A stretch of 64,000 nucleotides of DNA from Aromatoleum anaerobium (GCF_012910705.2 NZ_WTVG02000036.1:124001-188000); one strand, 5' to 3'. Numbered from the stretch's first letter, positions 26,778 to 36,256 are shown. The notes: generated by a model from the sequence alone, not told the origin. Numbers and translations are program-made.

Positions 26778-27488
26778 TCAGACTTCGCAGACCACCCCGC
26801 TCCACAGCTTGCCCCCGAGCGTCGGCGCGTTGAACAGCCCGAATACTCCGAACCCGAGCACCAGCAGACCGGCGGCGAAGCGAACCTTGCCGTTGCGCGT
26901 GACATCCCTGAACCGCTTGAAGAGCATTCCTGCCAGCATCAGGTTCGGCAGCGTCCCGAGCCCGAAGGCCAGCATCAGTCCGGCACCCCGCCCCGCCGAG
27001 CCGGTGACGAGCGCAGTGGTCAGCACGCTATAGACGAGACCGCACGGCAGGAACCCCCACAACAGGCCAAGCGGCAGGGCCTGAGCCGCCGAACGTGCCG
27101 GCAGGAAGCGCCGCGTCAGGGGCTGGACCCGCCGCCACAGCCGCAGTCCGACCCGCTCCACCGGGGTCAATAGACGCGTGAACCCGGTCAGGTACAAGCC
27201 GAGCGCGATGAGCATCAGGTTCGCCAGCACGTAGAGGCCGAGCTGGACCGGCAGCACGTCGTTGAACAGCAGCCCGACCGTGCCGAGCGCGCCGAGCACT
27301 GCGCCCAGCAGGGTGTAGGTGGCGATGCGGCCGAGATTGTAGGCGAGGTGGATCGGCCACTGCCGACGCGTGTCGCCCGGCATGCGCACCGAGGTCATCG
27401 CCCCGACGATCCCCCCGCACATGCTTACGCAATGAGTTCCGCCAAGCAGGCCGATGAGGAAAACTGCGATATAACCGGTTTCAGGCAT
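26778..27488 (-). CDS. SafE/TauE-like membrane protein (COG2836 type)
   Basis: A 236-residue protein with about six helices. GGTHCVSMCGGIVGA near residue 16 and GFLPCGLVYSVL near 145 are paired motifs with possible metal-binding cysteines, as in the COG2836 group near cbb3 oxidase genes. Members are labelled sulfite exporters, but in this setting a part in copper delivery to heme-copper oxidase is often suggested. It lies 100 bp after hemN on the same strand. Confidence 0.8.
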   Translation of the reverse strand: MPETGYIAVFLIGLLGGTHCVSMCGGIVGAMTSVRMPGDTRRQWPIHLAYNLGRIATYTLLGAVLGALGTVGLLFNDVLPVQLGLYVLANLMLIALGLYLTGFTRLLTPVERVGLRLWRRVQPLTRRFLPARSAAQALPLGLLWGFLPCGLVYSVLTTALVTGSAGRGAGLMLAFGLGTLPNLMLAGMLFKRFRDVTRNGKVRFAAGLLVLGFGVFGLFNAPTLGGKLWSGVVCEV

Positions 27489-27588
27489 CAGGTAGCGTCG
27501 AATACAAGCGAACGCGACGCGGTACCGCGTCGCAGAAAACGCTTCTATTCTAACACTCCCCCGTCGCCGGGCTCCGGCCGAGGCGCGG

Positions 27589-28980
27589 TCAGATCACCTT
27601 GGAGTAGCGAGCGCGCTCCCGATCGGCCCGCAGATACCGGTCGAACACCATCGCGATGCCCCGCACCAGAAGACGGCCTGCCGGCATGACGCTGATCCAC
27701 TTGTCGGTAACCTCGACAAGCCCGGCCTCTTCCATTGCGCGCAGGTCCTGCAATTCTTCGGCGAAATATTCGTTGAACTTGACCAAGTGCGCGATTTCGA
27801 TCGAATCGATCGAAAGCTCGAAATGACACATCAGCGCCTGGATGATCGAGCGGCGCAGCAGATCGTCGGCGGTCAGCTCGATGCCGCGCAGCACCGGCAG
27901 TTCGTCGCGATCGAGCGCGTCGTAATACTCGTCGAGCGACTTGTAGTTTTGCGAATATACCGGTCCGATCTTGCCGATCGCGGAGACGCCGAACGCGAGC
28001 AGGTCGCATTCGGCCTGCGTCGAATAGCCCTGGAAGTTCCGATGCAGCCGGCCCTGGCGCTGCGCGACGGTCAACTCGTCGTCGGGCTTCGCGAAGTGAT
28101 CCATGCCGATATACACGTAGCCCGCGTCGGTCAGCCGGCGGATCGCCAGTTGCAGGATCTGCAGCTTCGCGTCCGAAGTGGGCATATCGACGACGGTGAT
28201 GCGCCGTTGCGGCTTGAACAGACCCGGCAGATGCGCATAGCTGTAAAGCGAAATGCGGTCCGGGGACAGCGCAAGGACCTGTTCGAGCGTGCGGTTGAAG
28301 CTGATGATGTTCTGCTTCGGCAGCCCGTAGATCAGATCCAGGCTGATCGACTTGAAGCCGGTCGACCGGGCCGAGTCGATGACCAGCCTGGTTTCGTCGA
28401 AACTCTGCACGCGATTGACCGCGACCTGGACGTCCTCGTTGAAGTCCTGCACGCCGACGCTCATGCGGTTGAAACCCAGGTCGGCAAGCAGCTTGACCGT
28501 TTCGAAGTCGACTTTGCGCGGGTCCACTTCGATCGAGTATTCGCCGTTCGGCACCAGAGTGAAGCGCGAGCGGACCGAATCCATCAGCTGGCGCAACTCG
28601 TCGTGCGAAAGAAAAGTCGGCGTTCCTCCTCCGAGGTGCAACTGGGTGACCTGGTGGCTGCCGCCCAGCGCCTCGGCCTGCATCCCGATTTCTTTATCCA
28701 GATATTTCAGATACTTGGCGGAACGAGCATGATCTTTCGTGATGATCTTGTTACACGCGCAGTAGTAGCAAATCGTGTTACAAAATGGGATGTGGAAGTA
28801 TAATGAAAGAGGTTTGCTTACCCCGCCCACCGCACGCTGGGCAAGCCAGTCCCGGAGGGCGCGGTCATCGAAGGCTTCGACGAAGCGATCGGCGGTCGGA
28901 TAGGACGTATAGCGCGGCCCGTTGATATCAAAGCGGCGGATCAGCTGCGGGTCGAATACAAGATCGTTCTGGCTGGTCAT
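27589..28980 (-). CDS. hemN: Oxygen-independent coproporphyrinogen III oxidase HemN
   Basis: A 463-residue radical SAM enzyme with CNTICYYCAC (C67, C71, C74, C76), GGGTP and ERISLYSYAHLP-like segments of true HemN. It decarboxylates coproporphyrinogen III to protoporphyrinogen IX without O2, for heme synthesis under denitrification. ATG 28980. It is divergent from fnr with an FNR box in between, so anaerobic activation is expected. Confidence 0.96.
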   Translation of the reverse strand: MTSQNDLVFDPQLIRRFDINGPRYTSYPTADRFVEAFDDRALRDWLAQRAVGGVSKPLSLYFHIPFCNTICYYCACNKIITKDHARSAKYLKYLDKEIGMQAEALGGSHQVTQLHLGGGTPTFLSHDELRQLMDSVRSRFTLVPNGEYSIEVDPRKVDFETVKLLADLGFNRMSVGVQDFNEDVQVAVNRVQSFDETRLVIDSARSTGFKSISLDLIYGLPKQNIISFNRTLEQVLALSPDRISLYSYAHLPGLFKPQRRITVVDMPTSDAKLQILQLAIRRLTDAGYVYIGMDHFAKPDDELTVAQRQGRLHRNFQGYSTQAECDLLAFGVSAIGKIGPVYSQNYKSLDEYYDALDRDELPVLRGIELTADDLLRRSIIQALMCHFELSIDSIEIAHLVKFNEYFAEELQDLRAMEEAGLVEVTDKWISVMPAGRLLVRGIAMVFDRYLRADRERARYSKVI

Positions 28981-29034
28981 GGTTGTATCGCTCGGGTGCG
29001 TTTCGTACGATCGCAAAAAGCAGCGCCGTGGGGG

Positions 29035-29048
29035 TTGACGTGGATCAA
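29035..29048. promoter_or_regulatory. FNR box between hemN and fnr
   Basis: TTGAC-GTGG-ATCAA, one base from the consensus TTGAT-N4-ATCAA. It is 55 bp before hemN and about 60 bp before fnr. A TATTAT at 29093-29098 gives fnr a -10 at class I distance, with a start point almost at the fnr start codon. Confidence 0.88.
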
Positions 29049-29099
29049 CGGACTTCCTTGGCAATCGCAAGTCGGACTTGAACAGAGGGCATTATTATC

Positions 29100-29846
29100 G
29101 TGCAAATGAAGGCCACGGTGCCAATTACGGTAGCCAGTCTGAAAGTCGCGTGTTCCCAGTGCAACCTCGTCGAGCTGTGTCTGCCGTTCGGCATGTCGGA
29201 AAACGAGATCGACCGCCTCGACGAACTCGTCGGAGCGCGTCGCAAGATCAAGCGCCAGCATCACCTCTATCGTGCGGGCGACCCTTTCGAGGCGATCTAC
29301 GCGATCCGGGCGGGTTCGTTCAAGACGGACGTGCTGCTTGAAGACGGACGCGAGCAGGTCACCGGTTTCCAGATGACCGGCGAGATGCTCGGGCTTGACG
29401 GCATCAGCACGGAATTGCACTCGTGCAACGCGATCGCGCTCGAGGATAGCGAAGTGTGCGTGATCGCTTACGGCAAGCTCGAAGAGCTGTCGCGCGTCGT
29501 CGAAGGTTTGCAGCATCAGTTCCACAAGGTGATGAGCCGCGAGATCGTGCGTGACCACGGCGTCATGACGCTGCTCGGTTCGATGCGCGCCGAAGAACGC
29601 TTGGCGGCGTTCCTGCTGAACATGTCGCAGCGATTCACCGCGCGCGGCTTTTCTGCGGCGGAATTCCACCTGCGGATGACGCGCGAGGAAATCGGCTCGT
29701 ACCTGGGGCTGAAGCTGGAGACCGTGTCGCGGGCGTTCTCGAAGTTCCAGGAAGAGGGACTGATCGCTGTCCAGCAGAAGCACATCCGCATTCTCAATAT
29801 CGGCGGCCTGAAAAAGCTGATCCAGCACCCGTCGCCGCGGGCCTGA
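29100..29846 (+). CDS. fnr: FNR/ANR-type anaerobic regulator
   Basis: A 248-residue Crp/FNR protein. The O2-labile 4Fe-4S ligands are C18, C21, C27 and C109 (counting from GTG 29100), followed by the cyclic-nucleotide-like domain and a helix-turn-helix with EIGSYLGLKLETVSRAFSKF, whose E--SR reads TTGAT half sites. It activates genes for anaerobic respiration and controls most boxes seen here. GTG 29100 has AGGG ten bases upstream; ATG 29106 is the alternative and would be nearly leaderless. Confidence 0.95.
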   Translation: MQMKATVPITVASLKVACSQCNLVELCLPFGMSENEIDRLDELVGARRKIKRQHHLYRAGDPFEAIYAIRAGSFKTDVLLEDGREQVTGFQMTGEMLGLDGISTELHSCNAIALEDSEVCVIAYGKLEELSRVVEGLQHQFHKVMSREIVRDHGVMTLLGSMRAEERLAAFLLNMSQRFTARGFSAAEFHLRMTREEIGSYLGLKLETVSRAFSKFQEEGLIAVQQKHIRILNIGGLKKLIQHPSPRA

Positions 29847-29852
29847 GCTGCA

Positions 29853-30404
29853 TCAGGAACCGCGCGACGGCGCATCCTGCCGCCGTCGCGCAGTCATCGT
29901 GGCTGTCAGGGCGGCAATGTCCTGCTCCGTCAACAACTCGCGCGCATAGGGCAGCAGTTCGCCCTCTTCGCGCTCCATGTGGCGCCGGTAACGAGCGGTG
30001 AATTGCTCGACCTCGGCGGCCGACAGCTCCGCCGGCTCGCCCCGCGAGATCGGATCGAGCTTCGCCCGGATTGCCGCCCACGCAGCGAACATTTCCTGGT
30101 GGTCCGCCAGGATCCAGTCGATCAGCTCGTACAGCGCTTCCCGGCGCCCGCCATCAACGCGCGCGCGCAAGACCGGGAACAGATCATCTTCCTCGTCGAG
30201 ATGGTGATTCACGGCCGCGAGGTCGAAGTAACGCATCACGTTGACCGCCGCCTGTTGTGCCTGCCGGTCGGCGCCATGCTCGGGCAGCCACGCCGCGAGG
30301 CGCGACAGCGTCGCGAGCTGCGCCTGCAGACGTCCGTGGCAAGCTTCGAGCATTTCGAGCGGCGTCTCCAGGCCGGGAGCAACGGGTATCAGGGAATCAG
30401 CCAT
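29853..30404 (-). CDS. Hemerythrin-like protein
   Basis: A 183-residue helical protein with the HHE pattern: CHGRLQ (H23), NHHLDEEDDLFP near 66, DHQEMF near 101 and RRHMEREEGELLPYA near 141. These ligands suit a di-iron site that binds O2 or NO, or helps repair Fe-S clusters under nitrosative stress. ATG 30404 shares one base with the stop of the SirB2-like gene, so they are coupled, and both follow nnrS. Confidence 0.88.
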   Translation of the reverse strand: MADSLIPVAPGLETPLEMLEACHGRLQAQLATLSRLAAWLPEHGADRQAQQAAVNVMRYFDLAAVNHHLDEEDDLFPVLRARVDGGRREALYELIDWILADHQEMFAAWAAIRAKLDPISRGEPAELSAAEVEQFTARYRRHMEREEGELLPYARELLTEQDIAALTATMTARRRQDAPSRGS

Positions 30405-30799
30405 CAGAAAGCTCCGGTAAGAACAAGAAAGCCGGCCGCGTTCTTCGTCAACGCGACCGACACGATCCATGAAAAGACGAGCAATGCGCAGGCCAGCGCG
30501 AAGACGCGTATGCGCATCGTCGGGCCGCGGCGCAGCGCAACGTAACCGAGCACGACGTAGACGACCAGCCCGATCACCTTCGCCGTGACCCACGGGGCAA
30601 CGAACGGGTACTGCGCGCTCAGCGCGGCGAGCGTGATCGCGCTGGCGAGAAATACGGTATCGACCACGTGCGGCAGAACGCGGGTCGCGCGATGATCGAG
30701 CAGCGGGCTGCGCCGCATCATCCAGATCCCCTGCAGCAGGAATCCCGACCCGCTCAACATGGCACACAGGATGTGCAGGTGTTTGATCGCAGCGTACAC
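30404..30799 (-). CDS. SirB2-family membrane protein
   Basis: 131 residues with four predicted helices, starting MYAAIKHLHILCAMLSGSGF from GTG 30799, and ending ALTKNAAGFLVL. This fits the SirB family of invasion-gene-expression up-regulator proteins, whose real function is unknown; members often sit in respiratory or nitrogen-oxide gene sets, like here between nnrS and a hemerythrin gene (6 and -1 bp). Confidence 0.8.
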   Translation of the reverse strand: MYAAIKHLHILCAMLSGSGFLLQGIWMMRRSPLLDHRATRVLPHVVDTVFLASAITLAALSAQYPFVAPWVTAKVIGLVVYVVLGYVALRRGPTMRIRVFALACALLVFSWIVSVALTKNAAGFLVLTGAF

Positions 30800-30805
30800 C
30801 GCACT

Positions 30806-32029
30806 TCACCCCGGCCGGCCGTCACTGCGCGGACGCAGATAAACAGGCAGATAGCGGGTTCCCCACAAGCCGAACACGCCTATCCAGCCCAGCGCCGCCG
30901 CGAGCATCACGCCGCTCGACCAGGAAGGCGGCACCAGTTCGCCGGCCACGCGCACGACCACGACGAGTTCGAGCCCGAGGAACAGCGACCACGTCAGCTT
31001 GTCCGCCACGAGCTTGCCCCCCGAATGTCCCAAGGTCACTCGCGACACCATGCCCAGCAGCACCGAGCCGAAGAATCCGACGCCCAGCGCGTGCAGCGGC
31101 GCGAGGCCGAGCCACGCGTGGCCGAACAGCGCAGCGACGCCTTGCAGCGTCGAGAGCAGGAAAGCGATCCCGAGCCACGCGAAACCGATGTGCAGCATCC
31201 CCAGCAGCGGCACGCGCAACGCCGGGACCAGGCGCCATTGCACCGACAGCCAGAGGGCAGTCGCCGCCGCCGGTGCATCGACGATCCAGGTCATTGCGCC
31301 GAACCCCGCCATCGTCAGCGCGCCGTGGATGACACTCGCCCCCAGCACGATGCCGAGCGCCCAGCGCGGACGGACAACCACGTAATCCTTGACGATGTTG
31401 CTGGAAAAAAACGGAATCATGCGGTGACAGACCGTAAAGAACACCGGCAGCAGGCACCACCACACACCGAGGCTGATCGCGACGCGCGCCCAGACGCCGT
31501 CACCGGTGATCGCAAAAACGAACCAGGCGAGCACTCCGAAGCCACCCGCCGCGAGCGCAGTGGTCACAAGTCGGGCGTGCAGCGAATCGGGATTGTCGTT
31601 GAACGCCACGCCCCACAGCACCCGCAGAACACCGCCCCAGCCGGCCAGCACCAGCAGCAGGCCGGCCGCAAGCAGGCCGGGAATCCACAATCCGAGGGTG
31701 GCAACTGCCCACCCGGCAACGAGCAGGCGCCACGGCAGCAGCCAGGCTGCCGCGGGCACATCCTGCGCGCCCTGCCAGCGCGGCATCGCGGTGAGGAGAA
31801 AACCGAACATGAACAACGGAAACACGCCGGCGAGGACCAGCAACGCGTGCATCCAGCCCGGCGGAAGCGTCCACGGCAGCGGCGCCACCGCGCCGACGCG
31901 GCCCGCGAGCTCGACTGCCCACAGCACGAAGGCCACGAGCAACATCACGCCACCGGAAAAGAACATCGTCCGATGCGGCGCTGCAAAGAGAATCGGCGGC
32001 GCGGGCGCGGCCTTGGTTTGAGTCTGCAT
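30806..32029 (-). CDS. nnrS: NnrS, nitric-oxide response membrane protein
   Basis: A 407-residue protein with about 12 helices starting from ATG 32029. FAAPHRTMFFSGGV at the N-terminus and HRMIPFFSSN near 225 are typical of NnrS. NnrS is a heme- and copper-containing protein of denitrifiers that protects from NO stress. Divergent from a Dnr-type regulator, which likely controls it; downstream SirB2-like and hemerythrin genes follow as an operon. Confidence 0.92.
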   Translation of the reverse strand: MQTQTKAAPAPPILFAAPHRTMFFSGGVMLLVAFVLWAVELAGRVGAVAPLPWTLPPGWMHALLVLAGVFPLFMFGFLLTAMPRWQGAQDVPAAAWLLPWRLLVAGWAVATLGLWIPGLLAAGLLLVLAGWGGVLRVLWGVAFNDNPDSLHARLVTTALAAGGFGVLAWFVFAITGDGVWARVAISLGVWWCLLPVFFTVCHRMIPFFSSNIVKDYVVVRPRWALGIVLGASVIHGALTMAGFGAMTWIVDAPAAATALWLSVQWRLVPALRVPLLGMLHIGFAWLGIAFLLSTLQGVAALFGHAWLGLAPLHALGVGFFGSVLLGMVSRVTLGHSGGKLVADKLTWSLFLGLELVVVVRVAGELVPPSWSSGVMLAAALGWIGVFGLWGTRYLPVYLRPRSDGRPG

Positions 32030-32136
32030 GGTGCTGCGTTCCTTCAATGATCCCTGCGCGGGCCGCTGCGGCCGGGAATTCCGGGGGCAAGGGTCCGACA
32101 CGGTAGAATGTCCAGTTGTTTCCGCTGGAGGCCAAG

Positions 32137-32826
32137 ATGCCCAACCCCATTGCCGACATCCCCACCCTGCTGCGTCAGATTTCATTCTTCAGCGAACTTT
32201 CCGCCGACGACATCGACCGGGTTGCCCGCTACACCCGGGAACGCACGCTGGAAAAAGGTGAAGTCCTGTTTCAGCGCGGCGACCCGGTCCATGGTTTCTT
32301 TTTCGTCGTTTCCGGGCAGGTGAAACTCGCGGTTTCGTCGGCCCAGGGCAACGAGAAGGTTGTCGAGATCATCAGCCCGATGCACAGCTTCGGCGAAGCG
32401 GTGATGTTCCTGAACCGCCCGTATCCCGTTTTCGCCGAAGGACTCGTGCCCACCCGCCTCCTGCACATCGGGCAAGCGGTCGTCTCGGATCTGATCGACC
32501 AGGACTCCAGCTTCGCGCGCAAATTGCTGGCGGGCATGGCCATCCGGTTGCACAGCATGATCCAGGACGTCGAAATCTATTCGTTACGCTCGAGCACCCA
32601 GCGCGTGATCGGTTATCTGCTGCAGCAGGTCGAGCAGGACGGCGCCACCGGCGCTCGCGACATCCAGCTGCCGACCAGCAAGCAGGTCATTGCCTCGCGT
32701 CTGAACCTGACTCCCGAAACGCTTTCGCGAATTTTCCACGACCTCGTCAATGCAGGACTGATCACCGTCCACGGCAAACATATCGCACTGCACGATCCGG
32801 CCGGCCTCGCCCATTACCAGGGCTGA
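32137..32826 (+). CDS. dnr: Crp/FNR-family regulator, Dnr/Nnr type
   Basis: A 229-residue Crp/FNR-type protein from ATG 32137 (GGAG seven bases upstream). It has the cNMP-like domain and the HTH segment TSKQVIASRLNLTPETLSRIFHDL, with E--SR recognition residues, but lacks the four FNR cysteines. These features fit Dnr/NnrR, NO-responsive activators of denitrification genes. The divergent nnrS supports it. Confidence 0.87.
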   Translation: MPNPIADIPTLLRQISFFSELSADDIDRVARYTRERTLEKGEVLFQRGDPVHGFFFVVSGQVKLAVSSAQGNEKVVEIISPMHSFGEAVMFLNRPYPVFAEGLVPTRLLHIGQAVVSDLIDQDSSFARKLLAGMAIRLHSMIQDVEIYSLRSSTQRVIGYLLQQVEQDGATGARDIQLPTSKQVIASRLNLTPETLSRIFHDLVNAGLITVHGKHIALHDPAGLAHYQG

Positions 32827-32887
32827 TCGCAAGAGCTGGTGGGCTGGCAGGCCCGAAGCATTCTCCCCAGCGCCCGGAGTGCTCACC

Positions 32888-32901
32888 TTGACTCGGGTCA
32901 A
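32888..32901. promoter_or_regulatory. Orphan FNR box in a convergent 3' region
   Basis: TTGAC-TCGG-GTCAA, a perfect palindrome in the half sites. It lies between the dnr stop and the phaC stop, so no known gene is downstream in either direction. On the minus strand GAGAAT (32865-32860) stands at exact class II distance. Confidence 0.7.
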
Positions 32902-32962
32902 TTGCATAAAGAAGCCTGCGAAGAGGCCGTGACAACCGGAAAAACCGCGCCGCGAATGCTGC

Positions 32963-34723
32963 TCAACGCTCCAGGACATAGATTCCGGGCGCATCCGCGA
33001 GCCGGGGATATGCATCCGATGCGGCCGCCCGCGCATCGACCAGTTCTCCGCACCGCGGCGTGAGCCAGCTCATCCAGTCGGTCCACCAGCTGCCGGCCTC
33101 TTCCGCGGCTTTCGCGTACCACGCTTCCGCGGTGTCGGATCGGTGCGCGTCGGCGACACGGTACTTGCGCTTCGGCGGAGTCACGGGGGGATTGACGATG
33201 CCGAGGATGTGCCCCGAACTCGACAACACATAGCGCTTCGGTCCGGTGACGAAGTTGTTCACGCGATAGGCCTCGTGCCACGGCGCGATGTGGTCGTCCT
33301 CGGCGGCGACGGCGTACAGCGGCTGCGTGATGCGGGCGAGATCGATGGGCTCGCCCGCGATGGCCAGCGCATCCGGCTCGATCAGCCGGTTGTGCAGGTA
33401 GAGTTCGCGCAAATACCATGAGTGCATCGCGCACGGCATCCGCGTCGTATCCATGTTCCAGTACAGCACGTCGAACGGCGGCGGCGCCTCGCCATACAGC
33501 CAGCCGTGGACGACGTAGTGCCAGACGAGACTGTTGGAACGCAGCAGGCGAAAAGCGGAAGCCATCTCCTTGCCGTCGAGAAACCCCTTGCGCGCCATGC
33601 TGGCGGTCAGATAGCGAATGCTTCCCTCATCGATGAAGACTTCGATGTCGCCGGGTTTGCGGAAATCCACGAGCGTCGTCAGCAACGTCCAGTCCGCCAC
33701 CGGGACGTCTTCCGGCTGGAAACGCCGATTGGCCCACGCCATGTACATCGACAGCGCCGTCCCGCCGATGCAGTAGCCCACGGCATGCACCCGCGCGGCG
33801 CCGGTAAAGCGACGGGCCGTCTCGACAATCGCGTGAACGCCGTCCTGCAGGTAACGATCGAACCCCACATCGCGCATTCCGGCGTCCGGGTTCTTCCAGC
33901 TGGTGATGAACACGTCCAGCCCCTGGTCCAGGAGGAAGCGGATCATGCTTTTCCTCGGCACCAGATCGAGAATGTAGAACTTGTTGATCCAGGGCGTGAC
34001 GATCACGACCGGCTCCGCGTGCACTTTGGCCCGGGTCGGCGCGTAATGGATGATTTCCAGCAGATCGTTGCGGAAGATGACCGCGCCTGGCGTCGTTGCG
34101 AGGTTCCTGCCGACCTCGAAATCGTGCGGGTCGGTCATGCGCACGTCGCCCGCCTGCAGATCGCCGAGAAAAATGCCGTATCCGCGCAAGAGGCTCGCGC
34201 CGCGGGTCTGCATGGCCTTGCGCATCGCGACGGGGTTCGTCCAATAGAAGTTCGTCGGCGCAGCCGCATTGATCCACTGGCGCCACCAAAATGCCGCCCT
34301 GCGACGCTCCTTGCCGGACATTCCGGGAGTGTTGTACAGCATGTCCTGCATGTGGTGGGTAACTGCCAAATACCACTCCTTGACCAGATCCCAGGACGCC
34401 ATATCCGTCCATACCGGGTCGGCAAAGCGTTCGTCGTCGATGTTCGGGCTGATTGGATCGGGATTCGTCAGCCCCACGGCGCGGCGCCACGAGTGCTCCT
34501 GCAGACGCCAAAGATCGGAGGACAGGCTGGCGATCCTTTCCGCAAGTTCCTGCGGATGCGCAAACCAGGCGAGTTGTGCATGCACGATCGGCGCCGCGAC
34601 GCCGAGGGGATCGACGGTGCCCTCGACGTGCTCGTGGATCTCGCGCAGCGTCCGCCGCACTGCCTGCGGCGGCGTGAGCGGACTGGAGGGCTTTCCGTTT
34701 CTTGCTGTATTCACGATCATCAT
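32963..34723 (-). CDS. phaC: Polyhydroxyalkanoate synthase
   Basis: A 586-residue class I-like PHA synthase. The lipase-like box GYCIGG holds nucleophile C318, with D477 (EDDHIAPW) and H505 (SSGHILG) as partners. The N-terminal domain covers residues 50-230. It polymerises 3-hydroxyacyl-CoA to carbon-storage granules. No phaA, phaB or phaR is adjacent. It lies 60 bp downstream of the beta-CASP protein gene on the same strand and may be co-transcribed from the FNR-box region at 36.2 kb. Confidence 0.92.
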   Translation of the reverse strand: MMIVNTARNGKPSSPLTPPQAVRRTLREIHEHVEGTVDPLGVAAPIVHAQLAWFAHPQELAERIASLSSDLWRLQEHSWRRAVGLTNPDPISPNIDDERFADPVWTDMASWDLVKEWYLAVTHHMQDMLYNTPGMSGKERRRAAFWWRQWINAAAPTNFYWTNPVAMRKAMQTRGASLLRGYGIFLGDLQAGDVRMTDPHDFEVGRNLATTPGAVIFRNDLLEIIHYAPTRAKVHAEPVVIVTPWINKFYILDLVPRKSMIRFLLDQGLDVFITSWKNPDAGMRDVGFDRYLQDGVHAIVETARRFTGAARVHAVGYCIGGTALSMYMAWANRRFQPEDVPVADWTLLTTLVDFRKPGDIEVFIDEGSIRYLTASMARKGFLDGKEMASAFRLLRSNSLVWHYVVHGWLYGEAPPPFDVLYWNMDTTRMPCAMHSWYLRELYLHNRLIEPDALAIAGEPIDLARITQPLYAVAAEDDHIAPWHEAYRVNNFVTGPKRYVLSSSGHILGIVNPPVTPPKRKYRVADAHRSDTAEAWYAKAAEEAGSWWTDWMSWLTPRCGELVDARAAASDAYPRLADAPGIYVLER

Positions 34724-34783
34724 CCCGTCGTCTTGGGGGGCGAATCGCTGCGTGCTGCAATCGCCCCGCCGAAAGGGTCCTGC

Positions 34784-36193
34784 TCAATCGAGCGCGTAGA
34801 CTTGCCCCGCTGCAGGAATCGTAATCCCGGGCCAGTGCAGCCGCGCGGCGAGCGCATCGGCAAACGCCGACGCGGCTTCCTGCTCGCCGTGAACAACGAA
34901 CGTCCGACGCGGCGCCTCTTCGATGTGCGCGAGCCACTCCAGCAGCCCCGGCTGGTCTGCATGAGCCGAGAGTCCTCCGATGGTATGAACCTGCGCATGC
35001 ACTGCGATGGGTTCACCGAACAGCGTGATCGTGCGGGCCCCGTCGACCAGCCGGCGGCCCAGCGTCCCTGCCGCCTGAAAGCCGCAGATCACGATGCTGC
35101 ACTCGCTGCGGCCGACGTTGTACTTGAGGTGATGACGAATACGCCCGGCTTCGCACATGCCGCTTGCCGAGATGATGACCAGCCCTGAGGACTGTGCGTT
35201 CAATGCGATCGAGTCCTCGACGTCCTGCACGAAGCGCACGCTGATCCTTTCCGGATGGGCGCGAATCCAGGCGAGCAGGGACCGGGTTTCCTCGTCCCAC
35301 AGCTCATCGTACCGCAGCGTCAGCTCCGTCACGGCCGATGCCATCGGCGAATCGACCACGACCTCGAGGCGCGGGATCTTCCCCGCCCTGGCAAGATCGG
35401 CAAGAACAAAGATCACCTCCTGCGTCCGCCCTACGGCAAAGGCAGGAATGATCACGTTGCCGCGCCTTTGCTCCAGGGTGTCGCGCAGGACGTGGACGAG
35501 TTCCGCCTCGGTAGCCTCGATCGGACGATGAGCACGATTGCCATACGTCGATTCGATGCACAGATAATCCGCCCTCGGGATCTTCACCGGATCCCGCAGC
35601 ACCGGTCGCATCGGTCGCCCCAGGTCGCCGCTGAAAACCAGCCTGCGCGACGTCCCGCCCGTTTCGATATCGATTTCGATGATCGCCGAACCCAGGATGT
35701 GCCCGGCATCGCGGAACCGGCAGCGCACGCCGGGATGCGGAACGACCTCTTCATCGTAGGGAACCTTGCGCAGGCTCGCGAGGCTCTCGAGCGCCTGGTT
35801 AACCGTGTAGAGCGGCGCTGCCGACCAGCCGTGCCGCACGTTCTTCCGCCGGTTGTTGCGGACCGCCCACTCCGCCTCCTTCTCCTGTATGTGCGCCGAA
35901 TCGAGCAGCATCACGCCGAGAAGGTCGACGGTGGCGGCGGTAGCATAGATTTTTCCCCGGTAACCGAGCGAAACCAGTCGCGGCACGAGCCCTGAATGAT
36001 CGAGGTGGGCGTGGGTCAAGACAACGAAATCGACCTCACGAAGATCGAAATCGAGCGCCTGCAGGTTCTTTCGCATCGCATCGCGGCCACCCTGGAACAT
36101 GCCGCAATCCACGAGGAACAGGCCACCCTCGTGGCGTACCTTCGCGCACGACCCGGTAACTTCGCCGGCGGCGCCCAAAAATGTCAGATCCAT
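34784..36193 (-). CDS. Beta-CASP metallo-beta-lactamase, RNase-like
   Basis: A 469-residue protein with the metal motif THAHLDHSG (H61, H63, D65, H66), later HILGSAIIEI, FSGDLG, the beta-CASP block with IPAFAVGRTQE and SASGMCEAGRI, and a C-terminal GGLSAHADQPGL. This is the CPSF73/YSH1-like family of RNA-processing enzymes found in bacteria. Substrate is unknown. Commonly found beside stress and PHA genes under anaerobic control in proteobacteria. It is divergent from uspA. Confidence 0.87.
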   Translation of the reverse strand: MDLTFLGAAGEVTGSCAKVRHEGGLFLVDCGMFQGGRDAMRKNLQALDFDLREVDFVVLTHAHLDHSGLVPRLVSLGYRGKIYATAATVDLLGVMLLDSAHIQEKEAEWAVRNNRRKNVRHGWSAAPLYTVNQALESLASLRKVPYDEEVVPHPGVRCRFRDAGHILGSAIIEIDIETGGTSRRLVFSGDLGRPMRPVLRDPVKIPRADYLCIESTYGNRAHRPIEATEAELVHVLRDTLEQRRGNVIIPAFAVGRTQEVIFVLADLARAGKIPRLEVVVDSPMASAVTELTLRYDELWDEETRSLLAWIRAHPERISVRFVQDVEDSIALNAQSSGLVIISASGMCEAGRIRHHLKYNVGRSECSIVICGFQAAGTLGRRLVDGARTITLFGEPIAVHAQVHTIGGLSAHADQPGLLEWLAHIEEAPRRTFVVHGEQEAASAFADALAARLHWPGITIPAAGQVYALD

Positions 36194-36242
36194 AGCCCCT
36201 CCCGCATTGCGGGTAGCTTGTTCTCATATCCCTTCGCGCTGG

Positions 36243-36256
36243 TTGACCTGGGTCAA
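36243..36256. promoter_or_regulatory. FNR box between uspA and the beta-CASP gene
   Basis: TTGAC-CTGG-GTCAA. A TATAAT at 36300-36305 puts the box about 62 bp upstream of the predicted uspA start point, a class I position. It could also serve the divergent gene, though no good -10 is seen on that side. Confidence 0.85.

Noticed and set aside
26778-27488. Sulfite exporter as a firm function
   Set aside because: The label comes from the wider family; no sulfur-metabolism gene is near and the cco/hemN/fnr context suggests another role.
32839-33063. A 74-codon plus frame after the orphan FNR box
   Set aside because: Overlaps the end of phaC in antisense, has no ribosome site or domain.
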